Under the pieces are notes generated by a model. That model did no database searches, had not been told where the DNA came from, and was given only the letters and a program-made list of their open reading frames with translations. This document shows, piece after piece, positions 5,869-14,601 of a stretch of DNA of 27,609 nt. Location of the stretch: assembly GCA_031371195.1 (NCBI GenBank), contig JANMJD010000221.1, positions 1 through 27,609 on the forward strand. The letters run 5' to 3'. Numbering within the stretch: the first letter of the stretch is position 1; every line of letters begins with the position of its first letter. The DNA comes from JANMJD01 sp031371195 (GTDB lineage Bacteria; Actinomycetota; Acidimicrobiia; Acidimicrobiales; Ilumatobacteraceae). A program made the translations under genes and the position numbers.

Positions 5869-6993
5869 GTGAGCGAAGCGACCTACGACATTGTCGTCAT
5901 CGGCGGCGGTATCGCCGGCGTCTCGGTGACCTACGAGCTGACGATGGCGGGCTTGAACGTCCTGCTCGTCGAGCGCGAAGGTCAATTGGCGTATCACACG
6001 ACCGGCCGGTCGGCCGCGTTGTTCCTCGAGAGCTACGGCCCGCCGATCGTGCGTGGTCTGCTTTCAGCGAGTCGGGCTTTTCTCGAGGCGGCCCCGACGG
6101 TGCTCGACATCTCCGAAGTGCTCACGCCGCGACTGTCCCTGTTCGTCGCCGAGCCCGACGACATGCAGATCGTCGCCGACATGGTCGCCGCCACCCCGCT
6201 CGTCGAGGACGTCGGCGTCGATGGGGCGGTCGAGATCTGTCCGCATCTGCGACCCGAAGTGCTTGCTGCAGCGTGCCTCGAACGGGCGGCGTGCAGCATC
6301 GATGTGATGGCGCTTCATCAGGGCTGGGTGCGCGGCGCGATCGCCGCCGGCGCCCAGATCGAGAAGTGGTATGACGTGGTGGCCATCGATCGGCATGCAG
6401 GCGGGTTCGACGTCAGGTCCGATTCCGGCCGCACCGTCTCGGCCGGTCAGGTGGTGCTCGCCGCCGGGGCGTGGACCGACGTACTCGGGGCGCGCGCCGG
6501 GGCCCGTCCGCTCGGGCTGCAGCCGAAGCGGCGAACGATGGCGGTGTGTCCGACGAACGCGGCCATCGAGCCGTTCGGCCCTCACGTCTCCGACGTCACC
6601 GAGAAGTACTACTGGCAACCCGAGGGGCCGAACATCCAGTGCTCCCCGGCCGACGAGCATCCCAGCGAGCCGTGCGACGCCCGGCCCGAGGAGCTCGACA
6701 TCGCCTACGTGATCGACGAGGTCAATCGCACGACCACGCTCAACCTTCGTTCGCTGAAGGCCTCGTGGGCCGGTCTGCGGACGTTCGCCCCCGACCGCAC
6801 GCCGGTGTGCGGCGCCGACCCCGACGTCGACGGGCTGTGGTGGTTGTGCGGGCAGGGTGGTTGGGGAATCGAGACGTCGCCGGCGATGGCGGCATCGATG
6901 CGCGGCCTGATCACCGAAGGGCGGTTCCCCGACGATGTGCTCCGGCGGGGCGTCACGCCCGACATGCTCAGTCCGGCGCGCCTGGCGGTCTGA
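5869..6993 (+). CDS. FAD-dependent D-amino-acid dehydrogenase, DauA-like (DAO family)
   Basis: A flavoprotein of the D-amino-acid oxidase (DAO) fold. The dinucleotide-binding motif VVIGGGIAG is at residues 9-17, followed by LLVERE for the ribose contact. From memory it follows Pseudomonas D-arginine dehydrogenase (DauA) closely in YHTTGRSAALF, LGLQPKRR, RPEELDIA, TWAGLRTF-type SWAGLRTFAPD, and the C-terminal QGGWGIETSPAMA and LSPARL. DauA oxidatively deaminates D-amino acids to 2-oxo acids and passes electrons to a non-O2 acceptor; the substrate here cannot be read from sequence. At 374 aa it is normal length. The GTG at 5869 is chosen from the leaderless -10 box. It is monocistronic and converges with a methyltransferase. 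Confidence 0.8.
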   Translation: MSEATYDIVVIGGGIAGVSVTYELTMAGLNVLLVEREGQLAYHTTGRSAALFLESYGPPIVRGLLSASRAFLEAAPTVLDISEVLTPRLSLFVAEPDDMQIVADMVAATPLVEDVGVDGAVEICPHLRPEVLAAACLERAACSIDVMALHQGWVRGAIAAGAQIEKWYDVVAIDRHAGGFDVRSDSGRTVSAGQVVLAAGAWTDVLGARAGARPLGLQPKRRTMAVCPTNAAIEPFGPHVSDVTEKYYWQPEGPNIQCSPADEHPSEPCDARPEELDIAYVIDEVNRTTTLNLRSLKASWAGLRTFAPDRTPVCGADPDVDGLWWLCGQGGWGIETSPAMAASMRGLITEGRFPDDVLRRGVTPDMLSPARLAV

Positions 6994-7032
6994 CCCCTGC
7001 ACCGATGGATGGGCTCTGGGCCGCCGATCCGC

Positions 7033-8133
7033 TCAGGGCCGTGGCGGACGCAGGCGACGGGCGGTATCGATCAGCCGTCGGGCTCCCGGAGCTCGCTTGA
7101 GCATCACACGCCAATCCTCGATGGCGACGGGGTACTCCAGGTCGGCTCCGGCGGCTTCGAGTTCGTAGATCCGGTGATGCAACGCCTCGATCATCGTCGG
7201 CGGGTAGTAGCGCCCGCCGTTGGCCCGGGCGGCCGACTCCCGAACCTCCTCCTCGTTGGTCCACCGGGCGAGTTGTGTCGGATCGGGCATCGGGCCGGGA
7301 ACGGCGACGAGGTAGGCGAAGAGACTGTTGGCGGCCGGATCGGCGGCTCGAAAGGCGCGATCTGCGTCGAGCACCTGATGGATGAGGTCGGCCGAATCAC
7401 GCGCCGGGTCGTGGAACGCGGGGTTGAACGACAGCAACTCGTAGGCGACCCCGCCACCGAGGTACTGCTCCACGGGCAGGTCGAAGTAGCGCTTCATCGT
7501 CGGGACGATCAACTCCGAGTGGATCGCCTCGGTCGGATCGGCGGCGAGCATCGCCGGTAGGTGGGCGTAGCGGAGGTCGCGGCGATACTCCGCCGGCAGT
7601 GCCTGATTGGCCTGCCACATCGCCTCCCATTGGCCGGTGGGGTAGAGGTTGCGGTGCGGGCCGACGTAGTCGTACGAGACGAACGCACCATCGGGGGAAA
7701 CGAGCCGGGCGAGATGGCGGAAAACCCGATCGATCGAGGCGATGTGGTGCGCGGCGGCCAGGTTGATCACGAGGTCGATGCCGTCGAGGTCGAAGTCGTA
7801 CGTATTGATGTCGACTTCGAGGTAGTCGATGGGCAGGCCACAGGCCTCGGCCTCGGTGCGAGCCATCGTCAACAGCTCGGCGCTGAAGTCGATGCCGATG
7901 GCGGACTCGACGACACCGTGGGTGATCAGGTCGCGCTCCACCCATCCGTTGCCGCAGTTGATCGCCAACGCCCGTTTGAAGGGTCGACCCCGCCACGCCA
8001 GCGTGTGCTGCCACCAATGCGTATGGGGGTCGCCCGTGGCCAACTCGTTCATGTAGGACACGACTTCTTCGCGGTTGTTCCAGTACAGCCCGGAGTAGTA
8101 CACGTCGGAGCTCACCGGAGTCGGTCCTTGCAT
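7033..8133 (-). CDS. Class I SAM-dependent methyltransferase
   Basis: A 366-aa protein with a Rossmann methyltransferase core in the first half: motif I ALAINCGNGWVERDL, the acidic ribose-binding end of beta-2 in IGIDFSAELL, YLEVDINTYDFD as motif III, and INLAAAHH as motif IV. The upstream segment YYSGLYWNNREEVVSYMNELATGDP.THWW and a long C-terminal half with no motif I recognise set it apart from small generic methyltransferases. The methyl acceptor is unknown. The ATG at 8133 is chosen from its -10 box and because the in-frame extension upstream (to 8286) is Arg-rich and runs into the divergent promoter of the ABC exporter genes. Confidence 0.75.
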   Translation of the reverse strand: MQGPTPVSSDVYYSGLYWNNREEVVSYMNELATGDPHTHWWQHTLAWRGRPFKRALAINCGNGWVERDLITHGVVESAIGIDFSAELLTMARTEAEACGLPIDYLEVDINTYDFDLDGIDLVINLAAAHHIASIDRVFRHLARLVSPDGAFVSYDYVGPHRNLYPTGQWEAMWQANQALPAEYRRDLRYAHLPAMLAADPTEAIHSELIVPTMKRYFDLPVEQYLGGGVAYELLSFNPAFHDPARDSADLIHQVLDADRAFRAADPAANSLFAYLVAVPGPMPDPTQLARWTNEEEVRESAARANGGRYYPPTMIEALHHRIYELEAAGADLEYPVAIEDWRVMLKRAPGARRLIDTARRLRPPRP

Positions 8134-8142
8134 CGAGATGTC

Positions 8143-8148
8143 ACCGTA
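8143..8148 (-). promoter_or_regulatory. -10 box of the methyltransferase gene
   Basis: TACGGT on the minus strand, 9 nt before the ATG at 8133, implying a leaderless or near-leaderless transcript. Confidence 0.4.
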
Positions 8149-8281
8149 TCGGGCGGCGGTATTGCCGGCTGCCTCCCGCTGCCGGCGAACATTGCCGGGG
8201 CTCAGGCATGCGCTCGCGGAGCGAATGCTCCGGATCAGGAGACGGCGGAATAATCGTACGAATCGGCCCAGTCGAGTGGGT

Positions 8282-8287
8282 GACAAT
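8282..8287 (+). promoter_or_regulatory. -10 box of the ABC exporter operon
   Basis: GACAAT 6 nt before the ATG at 8294. GGAGGG fills the space directly before the ATG, but is too close to act as a normal ribosome-binding site, which again suggests leaderless initiation. Confidence 0.4.
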
Positions 8288-8293
8288 GGAGGG

Positions 8294-10135
8294 ATGTCCG
8301 ATCCAGTGACATCCCGATGGCGCGCCCTGCTGGGGTTGCTCCGGCCCGACGCCGCGCGTTGGGCCGGGTTGGGCGCGCTGCTGGCCGTGGGTTCGGTGTT
8401 CGGGCTCGTGGGACCGCTGATCGTACGTACGCTGCTCGACCGCGCCGCCGCCGGGACGACCGGTGCGGTGCTCGCCCGGTTCGCCGTGGCCTATCTGTTG
8501 GTGGCCATCGGCGCCCAGTTGTGCTCGGTCGTCGTCGCCTGGTTTGCCACCATCACCGCGTGGCGCACGACGAACAAGATCCGGATGAGTATGGCCGCCC
8601 ACGTGTTGGGTCTGGACCACGAGTTTCACCGCCGTCACACCCCGGGCGAGCTGATCCAGCGGGTCGACGGCGATGTCACGTCGGTATCGGACTTTCTCGG
8701 CCGGGTGGTGCCGCGGGCGGTGAGCGCCGTGATGAGCGTGGTCGGTATCGTCGTCGTACTCGCGGTGGTCGACTGGCGCCTGGCGGCGGGTACCTCGGCC
8801 TACCTGGCGATCTCGGTCCGCTTGATCGTCGCCGGCCGGCATCGAGCCGTCACCGAGTCCTCCGACGAGATGGGCAGCTACGCCCGTTTGTACGGCGGTA
8901 TCGAGGAGCGATTGACGGCGTCGGAAGACCTGCGGGCCAACGGGGCGGGTTCCCACGCGGTCTGGCGATTCGTCGAGGAGAGCGCCGCGGTCGTGGGCAG
9001 CGCAATCAAGCGGGAACGGGCCTTTCTACGACTGTGGTGGATCGTGGAAGGCGCGGTCGGAGCCGCCTCGGCAGTGGCGCTCGCGGCCAGCGGCCTATTG
9101 GTGGCCCGGGGGACGATCTCGATCGGCACCGCCTTCCTGCTGTTCCAATACGTGCAGTTGATCAGCCGGCCGCTCGAGGATTTCGTCCACGAGTTGGAGA
9201 CGGTGCAGAAGGCCCACGGGGCCATGGTGCGGGTGATGGACCTGATGGCGATCGCCGCAGAGATCAAGGACGAGGGCACGATCAGTCCGCCGAGCGGAGC
9301 TCTGGCGATCGACTTCGACCGGGTGTCGTTCGACTACGGCGACGACGAGGTGGTCCTGCACGAGGTGTCCGTACACGTCGAACCCGGTCGTCGGATCGGG
9401 ATCGTCGGGCGCACCGGCAGCGGCAAGACGACGTTCTCCCGATTGGTGCTGCGCCTGGTGGAAGCAACAGCCGGAACCGTTCGCCTGGGGGGTGTGCCGC
9501 TCGCCCAGATCCCGATGAGCGAACTGCGCCGTCGAGTAGCGCTGATTCCTCAGGAAGTCGAGTTGCTTTCCGGGACGATCCGCGACAACGTGACGCTGTT
9601 CGACGACGCGCCGACCGATGCCGAGGTGATCGACGCGTTGCGCCGGGCCGGGCTGGCCAGCGTTGCCGACGGCGACATCCACCGTCAGCTCGGCCCCGGC
9701 GGCGAGGGCCTGTCCGCCGGTGAGGCGCAGTTGCTGTCGCTCGCCCGTGTCTGGCTCCGCCGCCCCGACCTGATCGTGCTCGACGAGCCGACGGCGCGTG
9801 TCGATCCGGAGACCGAGGCGCGGTTGGAAGCTGCGGTGGGCGAGTTGACCGCCGGACGGACCACGTTGATCATCGCCCATCGGCTGTCCACGCTGCGTCG
9901 GACCGACGACATCATGGTCTTCGATCACGGCCGCGTGGTCGAGTTCGACGACCGCGAACGCCTCGCCGGTGACCCGGCCAGCCGCTTCCACCGTCTTTTG
10001 GCCCTCGCCCTTGACGACTCCGTCGATGTCGACGAGATCGATGTCGACACGATCGCCGCCGACGAGATCGATGTCGACGAATTCGACCCGGTCAGCGGCA
10101 CCGGCGACATCGAGATCGTGGGGGTGGCGTCGTGA
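8294..10135 (+). CDS. ABC exporter half-transporter, subunit 1 (catalytic Walker B, non-canonical signature)
   Basis: A fused membrane and ATPase half-transporter of 613 aa. Six hydrophobic helices fill residues 1-310, including the exporter-type stretch DHEFHRRHTPGELIQRVDGDV. The ATPase has Walker A GRTGSGKT (372-379), Q-loop IPQE, a degenerate signature LSAGEAQ (473-479) in place of LSGGQ, Walker B LIVLDEP with catalytic Glu498, and H-loop His529. Subunit 2 follows with a GTGA overlap, so the two almost certainly form a heterodimer. Substrate (lipid, peptide or drug) cannot be told. After the ATPase comes an acidic tail from about residue 574 rich in DEIDVD repeats, encoded by an 18-bp direct repeat (10031-10048 and 10061-10078). 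Confidence 0.85.
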   Translation: MSDPVTSRWRALLGLLRPDAARWAGLGALLAVGSVFGLVGPLIVRTLLDRAAAGTTGAVLARFAVAYLLVAIGAQLCSVVVAWFATITAWRTTNKIRMSMAAHVLGLDHEFHRRHTPGELIQRVDGDVTSVSDFLGRVVPRAVSAVMSVVGIVVVLAVVDWRLAAGTSAYLAISVRLIVAGRHRAVTESSDEMGSYARLYGGIEERLTASEDLRANGAGSHAVWRFVEESAAVVGSAIKRERAFLRLWWIVEGAVGAASAVALAASGLLVARGTISIGTAFLLFQYVQLISRPLEDFVHELETVQKAHGAMVRVMDLMAIAAEIKDEGTISPPSGALAIDFDRVSFDYGDDEVVLHEVSVHVEPGRRIGIVGRTGSGKTTFSRLVLRLVEATAGTVRLGGVPLAQIPMSELRRRVALIPQEVELLSGTIRDNVTLFDDAPTDAEVIDALRRAGLASVADGDIHRQLGPGGEGLSAGEAQLLSLARVWLRRPDLIVLDEPTARVDPETEARLEAAVGELTAGRTTLIIAHRLSTLRRTDDIMVFDHGRVVEFDDRERLAGDPASRFHRLLALALDDSVDVDEIDVDTIAADEIDVDEFDPVSGTGDIEIVGVAS

Positions 10136-11841
10136 AACTGTGGCAGCTCGCCCTGCGAGTGGCCGGACATCAGCGCCGTATGTTCATCCTCGGACTGGTG
10201 CTGTTCATCGCCTTCTGCACCTTCCCCGTACTCAGCGGCTGGTTGCTCGGCCAGGGATTCACCGCCCTGCGCGCCGGCGACACCGGCCGCGTGTACCGGC
10301 TGGCCGTGGCCATCGTGATCAACGAGACCCTGCGCATGGCTTCGATCCATTGGGGCGCGCTCGTGTGGACGCAGGTGTGGGTGCACATGCAGACATTTCT
10401 GCGGGCGAACATGCTCATCGCCCAGATGGCCAGCGGGGGACCGGAAGCCGGCCGTCCCGTCGGCTCGGCCGGCGAGGCGATCACCCACTTCCGCGACGAT
10501 GCCGAGGATGTGGCGATGTTCATCGACGGTTGGGTCGACGTGAGCGCCGGACTGGTGTTCACCGTCCTGGCCGGCTTCATCCTCGGCCGCCTCGATGCCC
10601 GGGCGGCGGGCGTGCTTGTCATCCCGCTCGCCGGTGTAGCCATGGCGACGCGCGCTCTCGACGGGCGGATCAAGCGCTATCGGGCGGCCGACCGGGCTGC
10701 GACGTCGCAGGTCAGCGGTCTGCTTGGCGATCTGATGACCTCGGTGACGACCATCAAGGTGAACGACGCGTCATCCCATGCCTTGGCGCGATTACGCCGG
10801 TTGGTCGACCACCGTCGGCATACCGCGGTGCGGGATCGGGTGCTCGAGGAGGGGGTCCAGGCGTTCAGCAATGGTGTCGCCGACGTCGGGCTCGGGCTGG
10901 TGCTGCTGGTCACGACCGGGGCGATGGCCTCGGGTCGCTTCTCGGTCGGAGACCTGGCGGTGTTCACCGCGTACCTCGGCTGGCTGAGCTTTCTCCCCCG
11001 GATGGTCGGTCGGGTACTGGCCAGACGCAAACAGGCCGAGGTTGCCTTCGGGCGGATGAGTCCGTTGGTCGCCGATGGGGCGGCAGCGAACATCGTTGTG
11101 CCCCGCGTACTGCCGATCGGAGCCAGGACGACCCGGGTTCGCCCGGCCGCGGAGCCCGTATTGCGGGTGCCGCTGCGGCGCTTCGACGTCGCCGATCTAC
11201 GGGCGACGTACAACGGCGGGTCGGGGCTGCAGGAGGTGTCGTTCTCGGTGGTCCGGGGGAGCTTCACGGTGATCACCGGGCCGATCGGCTCGGGAAAGAG
11301 CACGATGCTGCGGGCACTGCTCGGCCTAGCTCATCAGGCCGATGTCGGTGGTGACGTTCGTTGGAACGGCGAATTGCTCACCGACCGGGCGGCCTTCCTC
11401 ACCCCGCCGCACGCCTCGTTCCTGCCTCAGGTGCCGCAGCTGATCTCGGATTCACTGGCCGACAACGTCGCCCTCGGAGCCATCGCCACCGGCGCGCTCG
11501 CTCCGGCGTCGCTGGCCGTCGCCCTGCGGTTGGCTGTCGTCGATGTCGACGTTGCCGAGATGCCCGACGGCCTGGCCACGATGATCGGTCCACGCGGGCT
11601 GCGGCTCTCGGGCGGGCAACGCCAACGCGTGGCAACGGCACGTGCGCTCATCCATGCTCCCGAGCTGGTGGTCCTCGACGATCTGTCCAGCGCTCTCGAC
11701 GTCGAGACGGAGCTGCAACTGTGGGAGAACCTGGCTGCGGCGGGAATGACCGTGCTCGCTGTGTCGCACCGCGAGGTCGCCTTCGAGCGAGCCGACCAGG
11801 TGCTTCGCCTCGAAGGCGGCCGCCTGGTCGGCGAGCGGTAG
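10132..11841 (+). CDS. ABC exporter half-transporter, subunit 2 (degenerate Walker B)
   Basis: The second half-transporter, 569 aa, with N-terminal membrane helices and a C-terminal ATPase: Walker A GPIGSGKST (383-391), Q-loop LPQVPQ, canonical signature LSGGQRQR (from 492), Walker B LVVLDD with Asp517 where the catalytic Glu should be, and H-loop His546. Its GTG overlaps the stop of subunit 1 (GTGA), so translation is coupled. Together the pair has one consensus ATP site (subunit 1 Walker A/B with this LSGGQ) and one degenerate site (this Walker B with the LSAGE of subunit 1), as known for heterodimeric exporters such as TM287/288. Confidence 0.85.
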   Translation: MKLWQLALRVAGHQRRMFILGLVLFIAFCTFPVLSGWLLGQGFTALRAGDTGRVYRLAVAIVINETLRMASIHWGALVWTQVWVHMQTFLRANMLIAQMASGGPEAGRPVGSAGEAITHFRDDAEDVAMFIDGWVDVSAGLVFTVLAGFILGRLDARAAGVLVIPLAGVAMATRALDGRIKRYRAADRAATSQVSGLLGDLMTSVTTIKVNDASSHALARLRRLVDHRRHTAVRDRVLEEGVQAFSNGVADVGLGLVLLVTTGAMASGRFSVGDLAVFTAYLGWLSFLPRMVGRVLARRKQAEVAFGRMSPLVADGAAANIVVPRVLPIGARTTRVRPAAEPVLRVPLRRFDVADLRATYNGGSGLQEVSFSVVRGSFTVITGPIGSGKSTMLRALLGLAHQADVGGDVRWNGELLTDRAAFLTPPHASFLPQVPQLISDSLADNVALGAIATGALAPASLAVALRLAVVDVDVAEMPDGLATMIGPRGLRLSGGQRQRVATARALIHAPELVVLDDLSSALDVETELQLWENLAAAGMTVLAVSHREVAFERADQVLRLEGGRLVGER

Positions 11842-11844
11842 ATT
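11839..11844 (+). promoter_or_regulatory. -10 box overlapping the ABC subunit 2 stop codon
   Basis: TAGATT begins with the TAG stop of the preceding gene. It would start a transcript near 11851 with a leader of about 36 nt carrying AGGAGG (11877-11882) before the next gene. Confidence 0.35.
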
Positions 11845-11886
11845 CGCCCCGATCCGCGAGCGACTGCGGCGAGTCGAGGAGGAACC

Positions 11887-12504
11887 GTGGTGTTCGCCGT
11901 CGTCTGTGTGGTGGCGGCGTGTGCCGCGGTGCCGAATTGGGTGTCACGGGTTCGTCCACTGCCGCGTACCGAGGCGGTCTCGAAGGTGCTCGTCACCTCG
12001 GCGCTGATCGTTGCGGCGGTCGTCGGCGAGGCAGTGCCGTCAACCGCCCGTCCGTGGTTCGTCGCCGCCTTGGTCGGCTGTCTGGTCGGTGACATCGCGC
12101 TGCTCGACCGGGTCGATCAATTCGTCGGCGGCTTGGTCGCCTTCCTGATCGGGCATGTGTTGTTCGCCGTCGGCGGCATCGTCATCGGCACGACCACGCG
12201 ACGGTTGCCGGCTGCTCTGCTGGTGACGCTGGCGGTGGTCGGGGTCCTGGCGCCGCGGATCGTTCGTTCGAGCGGCAAATTGGCACCTGCGGTCGGGGTG
12301 TATCTCGTCGTCATCTCGACGATGGCGGTGGTGATGGCGACGACCGATCGAGGGTGGCTGACGCTCGGAGCGGCGCTGTTCGTCGTCTCCGATGCCGTGC
12401 TGGCATGGAATCTGTTCGTCAAGCCGCTGCGCTGGGGCCCCTTGGCAGTGATGGTGACATATCACGGCGCGGTTGCCGGGCTGGTGATCGGCCTGGGCCG
12501 CTGA
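11887..12504 (+). CDS. YhhN/TMEM86-family membrane protein (lysoplasmalogenase-like)
   Basis: A 205-aa integral membrane protein with about seven to eight hydrophobic helices. YhhN-family motifs are visible: SKVLVTSALI, LVGDIALL, VGGLVAFLIGHVLFAV, and near the C-terminus GAALFVVSDAVLAWNLF, with the conserved acidic residues GD and SD placed as in the family. Eukaryotic TMEM86 and some bacterial relatives hydrolyse the vinyl-ether bond of lysoplasmalogens; activity here is inferred only from family. AGGAGG lies 4 nt before the GTG at 11887 and 7 nt before an in-frame GTG at 11890, so the second may be the true start. It follows the ABC exporter genes on the same strand and may be read with them. 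Confidence 0.75.
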   Translation: MVFAVVCVVAACAAVPNWVSRVRPLPRTEAVSKVLVTSALIVAAVVGEAVPSTARPWFVAALVGCLVGDIALLDRVDQFVGGLVAFLIGHVLFAVGGIVIGTTTRRLPAALLVTLAVVGVLAPRIVRSSGKLAPAVGVYLVVISTMAVVMATTDRGWLTLGAALFVVSDAVLAWNLFVKPLRWGPLAVMVTYHGAVAGLVIGLGR

Positions 12505-12524
12505 GCGGCGCCAGGGTCCGCAGA

Positions 12525-13097
12525 TCAGAGGGCGACGCCGATTCCGGTCAGCCAGTCGAACTCCTGCTGGAACATGTCGGCCGGGCACCCACCGTGCGAA
12601 CCCTCGAGCGCTCCCGATGGCATCGCCCAGCCCCAACTCCACATCATGAGGACGGCGGCGCAGTCGGCGGAGTGCTCGCCTTCGGGATCGAATGCCGGCC
12701 AGCCGTACGCGTTCTGCAGTACGTGGGTGTACTCGTGGGCCACAAGGAAACGGAATGCAGCCCGCATCTGGCGGCGTGAGACGGCCCGATCGGTTCCACA
12801 GTTCAGGTGGAGCTCGATGCTGCCGCCGGCGACCTTGAGGACCTCGGCGTCGTAGCCGGTTCCGACGATCAGATCGGTACCTGCCGGATCCCAGGGGCCG
12901 ACCCTCAACGTCAAGGGGATTCCACTGGCCTCGACCACCGGACTCAACCGGTTGTGCACATCGACCAGGGCTTGAAAGCACACAGCCGCCTTCGATGGCA
13001 GTGCATCGGCATCTGCGGGACCGTATGAGACGATGCCGACCGCGCTGAGCGTAAGCCCGACACCTAGAGCGGCAGATCGGATGCTGGAGTATTTCAT
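12525..13097 (-). CDS. Secreted putative zinc metallopeptidase (HEYTH)
   Basis: A 190-aa exported protein: a short signal peptide (MKYSSIRSAALGVGLTLSAVG, cleavage probably before DALPSK) and a compact domain with the zinc motif HEYTH at 121-125 in FLVAHEYTHVLQ, and EHSAD at 141-145. HExxH followed about 20 residues later by E..AD is the gluzincin arrangement and recalls the neutral zinc metallopeptidases with HEYGHHVQ and ELQADC. Cysteines 40, 100, 146 and 171 could form disulfides outside the cell. The substrate is unknown. AAGGA lies about 6 nt before the ATG. It converges with the YhhN gene, 20 bp away. Confidence 0.7.
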   Translation of the reverse strand: MKYSSIRSAALGVGLTLSAVGIVSYGPADADALPSKAAVCFQALVDVHNRLSPVVEASGIPLTLRVGPWDPAGTDLIVGTGYDAEVLKVAGGSIELHLNCGTDRAVSRRQMRAAFRFLVAHEYTHVLQNAYGWPAFDPEGEHSADCAAVLMMWSWGWAMPSGALEGSHGGCPADMFQQEFDWLTGIGVAL

Positions 13098-13392
13098 GTG
13101 TTTCCTTCGGTTCCGCCGGTTGTCATGATCCGATCAGCGAAATCGGCGACGCCCAGTACCGAACGCTACTTAACGTCACTAAAGACCACTGATCGTGGTA
13201 TTCACCGTAGAGATGACGCCCCGCGGCAGTCACTGGGCCATTTGGCCTACCGGTCGACTCGGACCTCTGTAGATCGTCAAGCTGGGTCGGCCCAGCGGAT
13301 CACACGACCATGGAGAGCAGCGATCGCCCCGTCGCCCCGTTGATGGTCGGTGGGGGGTCGTCGTTAGGCTCGACCGTCTAGGAGGAGCAGCA
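13098..13392. other. Divergent intergenic region between metallopeptidase and amidohydrolase
   Basis: This 295-bp stretch has no credible gene. It holds two dyads that could be operators, ACCACTGATCGTGGT (13185-13199, 5-bp arms) and GGCCATTTGGCC (13236-13247, 5-bp arms). On the minus strand TAGCGT (13168-13163) is a possible -10 for the metallopeptidase, with a leader of about 60 nt. The right end carries the amidohydrolase promoter. Confidence 0.4.
13340..13370 (+). promoter_or_regulatory. Promoter of the amidohydrolase gene
   Basis: TTGATG (13340-13345) and TAGGCT (13365-13370) are 19 nt apart. Transcription near 13377 would leave a leader of about 16 nt containing a consensus AGGAGG (13380-13385), 7 nt before the ATG. 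Confidence 0.5.
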
Positions 13393-14586
13393 ATGGGACA
13401 ACACCTCACCCTGATCTCGGCGGACTGTCATGCGGGGGCGAACCACGAGACGTATCGCTCCTATCTCGAGGCGGAGTATCTCGACCGGTTCGACGCATGG
13501 CGGGGCCGATACAAGAACCCTTTCCGCGACCTGCAGGACGACGGGCGGTCGCGTAACTGGGACAGCGCCCGACGGATGCGCGACCTCGAGGCCGATGGCC
13601 AGGTCGGCGAGGTGGTGTTCCCCAACACGGTTCCGCCGTTCTTCCCGACGGCACAGCACATCGCCCCGCAGCCGACCGCCGCCGACTACGAGCTGCGCCG
13701 GGCCGGTATCCGTGCCCACAACCGCTGGCTGGCCGACTGGTGCGCCGAGGAGCCCGACCGCCGGGCCGGCATCGGCCAGGTGTTCCTCAACGACGTCGAT
13801 GACGCGGTCGAGGACGCCAAGTGGATCGCCGCCCACGGCCTACGCGGCGGCGTGCTGATCCCCGGTGCACCGCCCGACCGCGCCGACATCGAGCCGCTCT
13901 ACTCGACGTACTACGACCCGCTGTGGCGAACCTGTGAGGAACTCGGCCTGGTCGTCAACCACCATTCCGGCGGTGGGGCGCCCAACTACGGCAAGCACTC
14001 GGCGGCGATGCTGATGTGGATGGTCGAGACGCAGTTCTATTCGCGTCGTGCACTGACCGCACTCGTGCTCTCGGGCGTGTTCGAGCGGTTTCCGAGGTTG
14101 AAGTTCGTGCTCACCGAGATCGGCGCGTCGTGGCTGCCGCCGCTCGTGGAGATGTGGGACAGCTTCCACTCCCAGATGCAGCACGGCCGGATCGGCGAGA
14201 TGGGCATGCCGATCGAGGCCCGACTGGCTGAGAAGCCGAGCTTCTACGTCGATCGCAATGTGTGGTTGGGGATGAGCTTCCCGTCGCCGACCGAGGCCGA
14301 GACGTACAAGTCCATCGGTGCCCACAAGTTGATGTGGGGGAGCGACTATCCGCACAACGAGGCGTGTTGGCCGTATACCCGCGAACATCTGCGCCGTTCG
14401 TTCCACGACACGCCCGAGCGGGAGTTGCGGATGATGCTGTCGGAGAACATCGCCGGGGTCTACGGCTTCGATCTGGCCAAGTTGGCCCCCATCGCCGAGA
14501 AGGTCGGCCCGACCCTCGCCGAGGTGCGCGTGCCGCTCGCCGAGATCCCCGCCGATGCCACCAGCCCCGCCTTCCATCGCCGCTGA
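13393..14586 (+). CDS. Amidohydrolase family protein (Amidohydrolase_2)
   Basis: A 397-aa metal-dependent hydrolase or decarboxylase of the amidohydrolase superfamily. Near the N-terminus ISADCHAG has D.H in place of the usual HxH. VVNHHSGGG supplies the strand-5 histidine region, and LMWGSDYPHNE holds the conserved Asp at strand 8. Proteins of this group with ISxDCHxG and WGSDYPH are abundant in actinobacteria and often lie near coenzyme-A or steroid catabolism genes, but no such context appears here, so the substrate is open. It has a consensus ribosome-binding site and its own promoter. It converges with an SDR gene 15 bp beyond its stop. Confidence 0.8.
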   Translation: MGQHLTLISADCHAGANHETYRSYLEAEYLDRFDAWRGRYKNPFRDLQDDGRSRNWDSARRMRDLEADGQVGEVVFPNTVPPFFPTAQHIAPQPTAADYELRRAGIRAHNRWLADWCAEEPDRRAGIGQVFLNDVDDAVEDAKWIAAHGLRGGVLIPGAPPDRADIEPLYSTYYDPLWRTCEELGLVVNHHSGGGAPNYGKHSAAMLMWMVETQFYSRRALTALVLSGVFERFPRLKFVLTEIGASWLPPLVEMWDSFHSQMQHGRIGEMGMPIEARLAEKPSFYVDRNVWLGMSFPSPTEAETYKSIGAHKLMWGSDYPHNEACWPYTREHLRRSFHDTPERELRMMLSENIAGVYGFDLAKLAPIAEKVGPTLAEVRVPLAEIPADATSPAFHRR

Positions 14587-14601
14587 GCAGGGCGGACGAC
14601 C

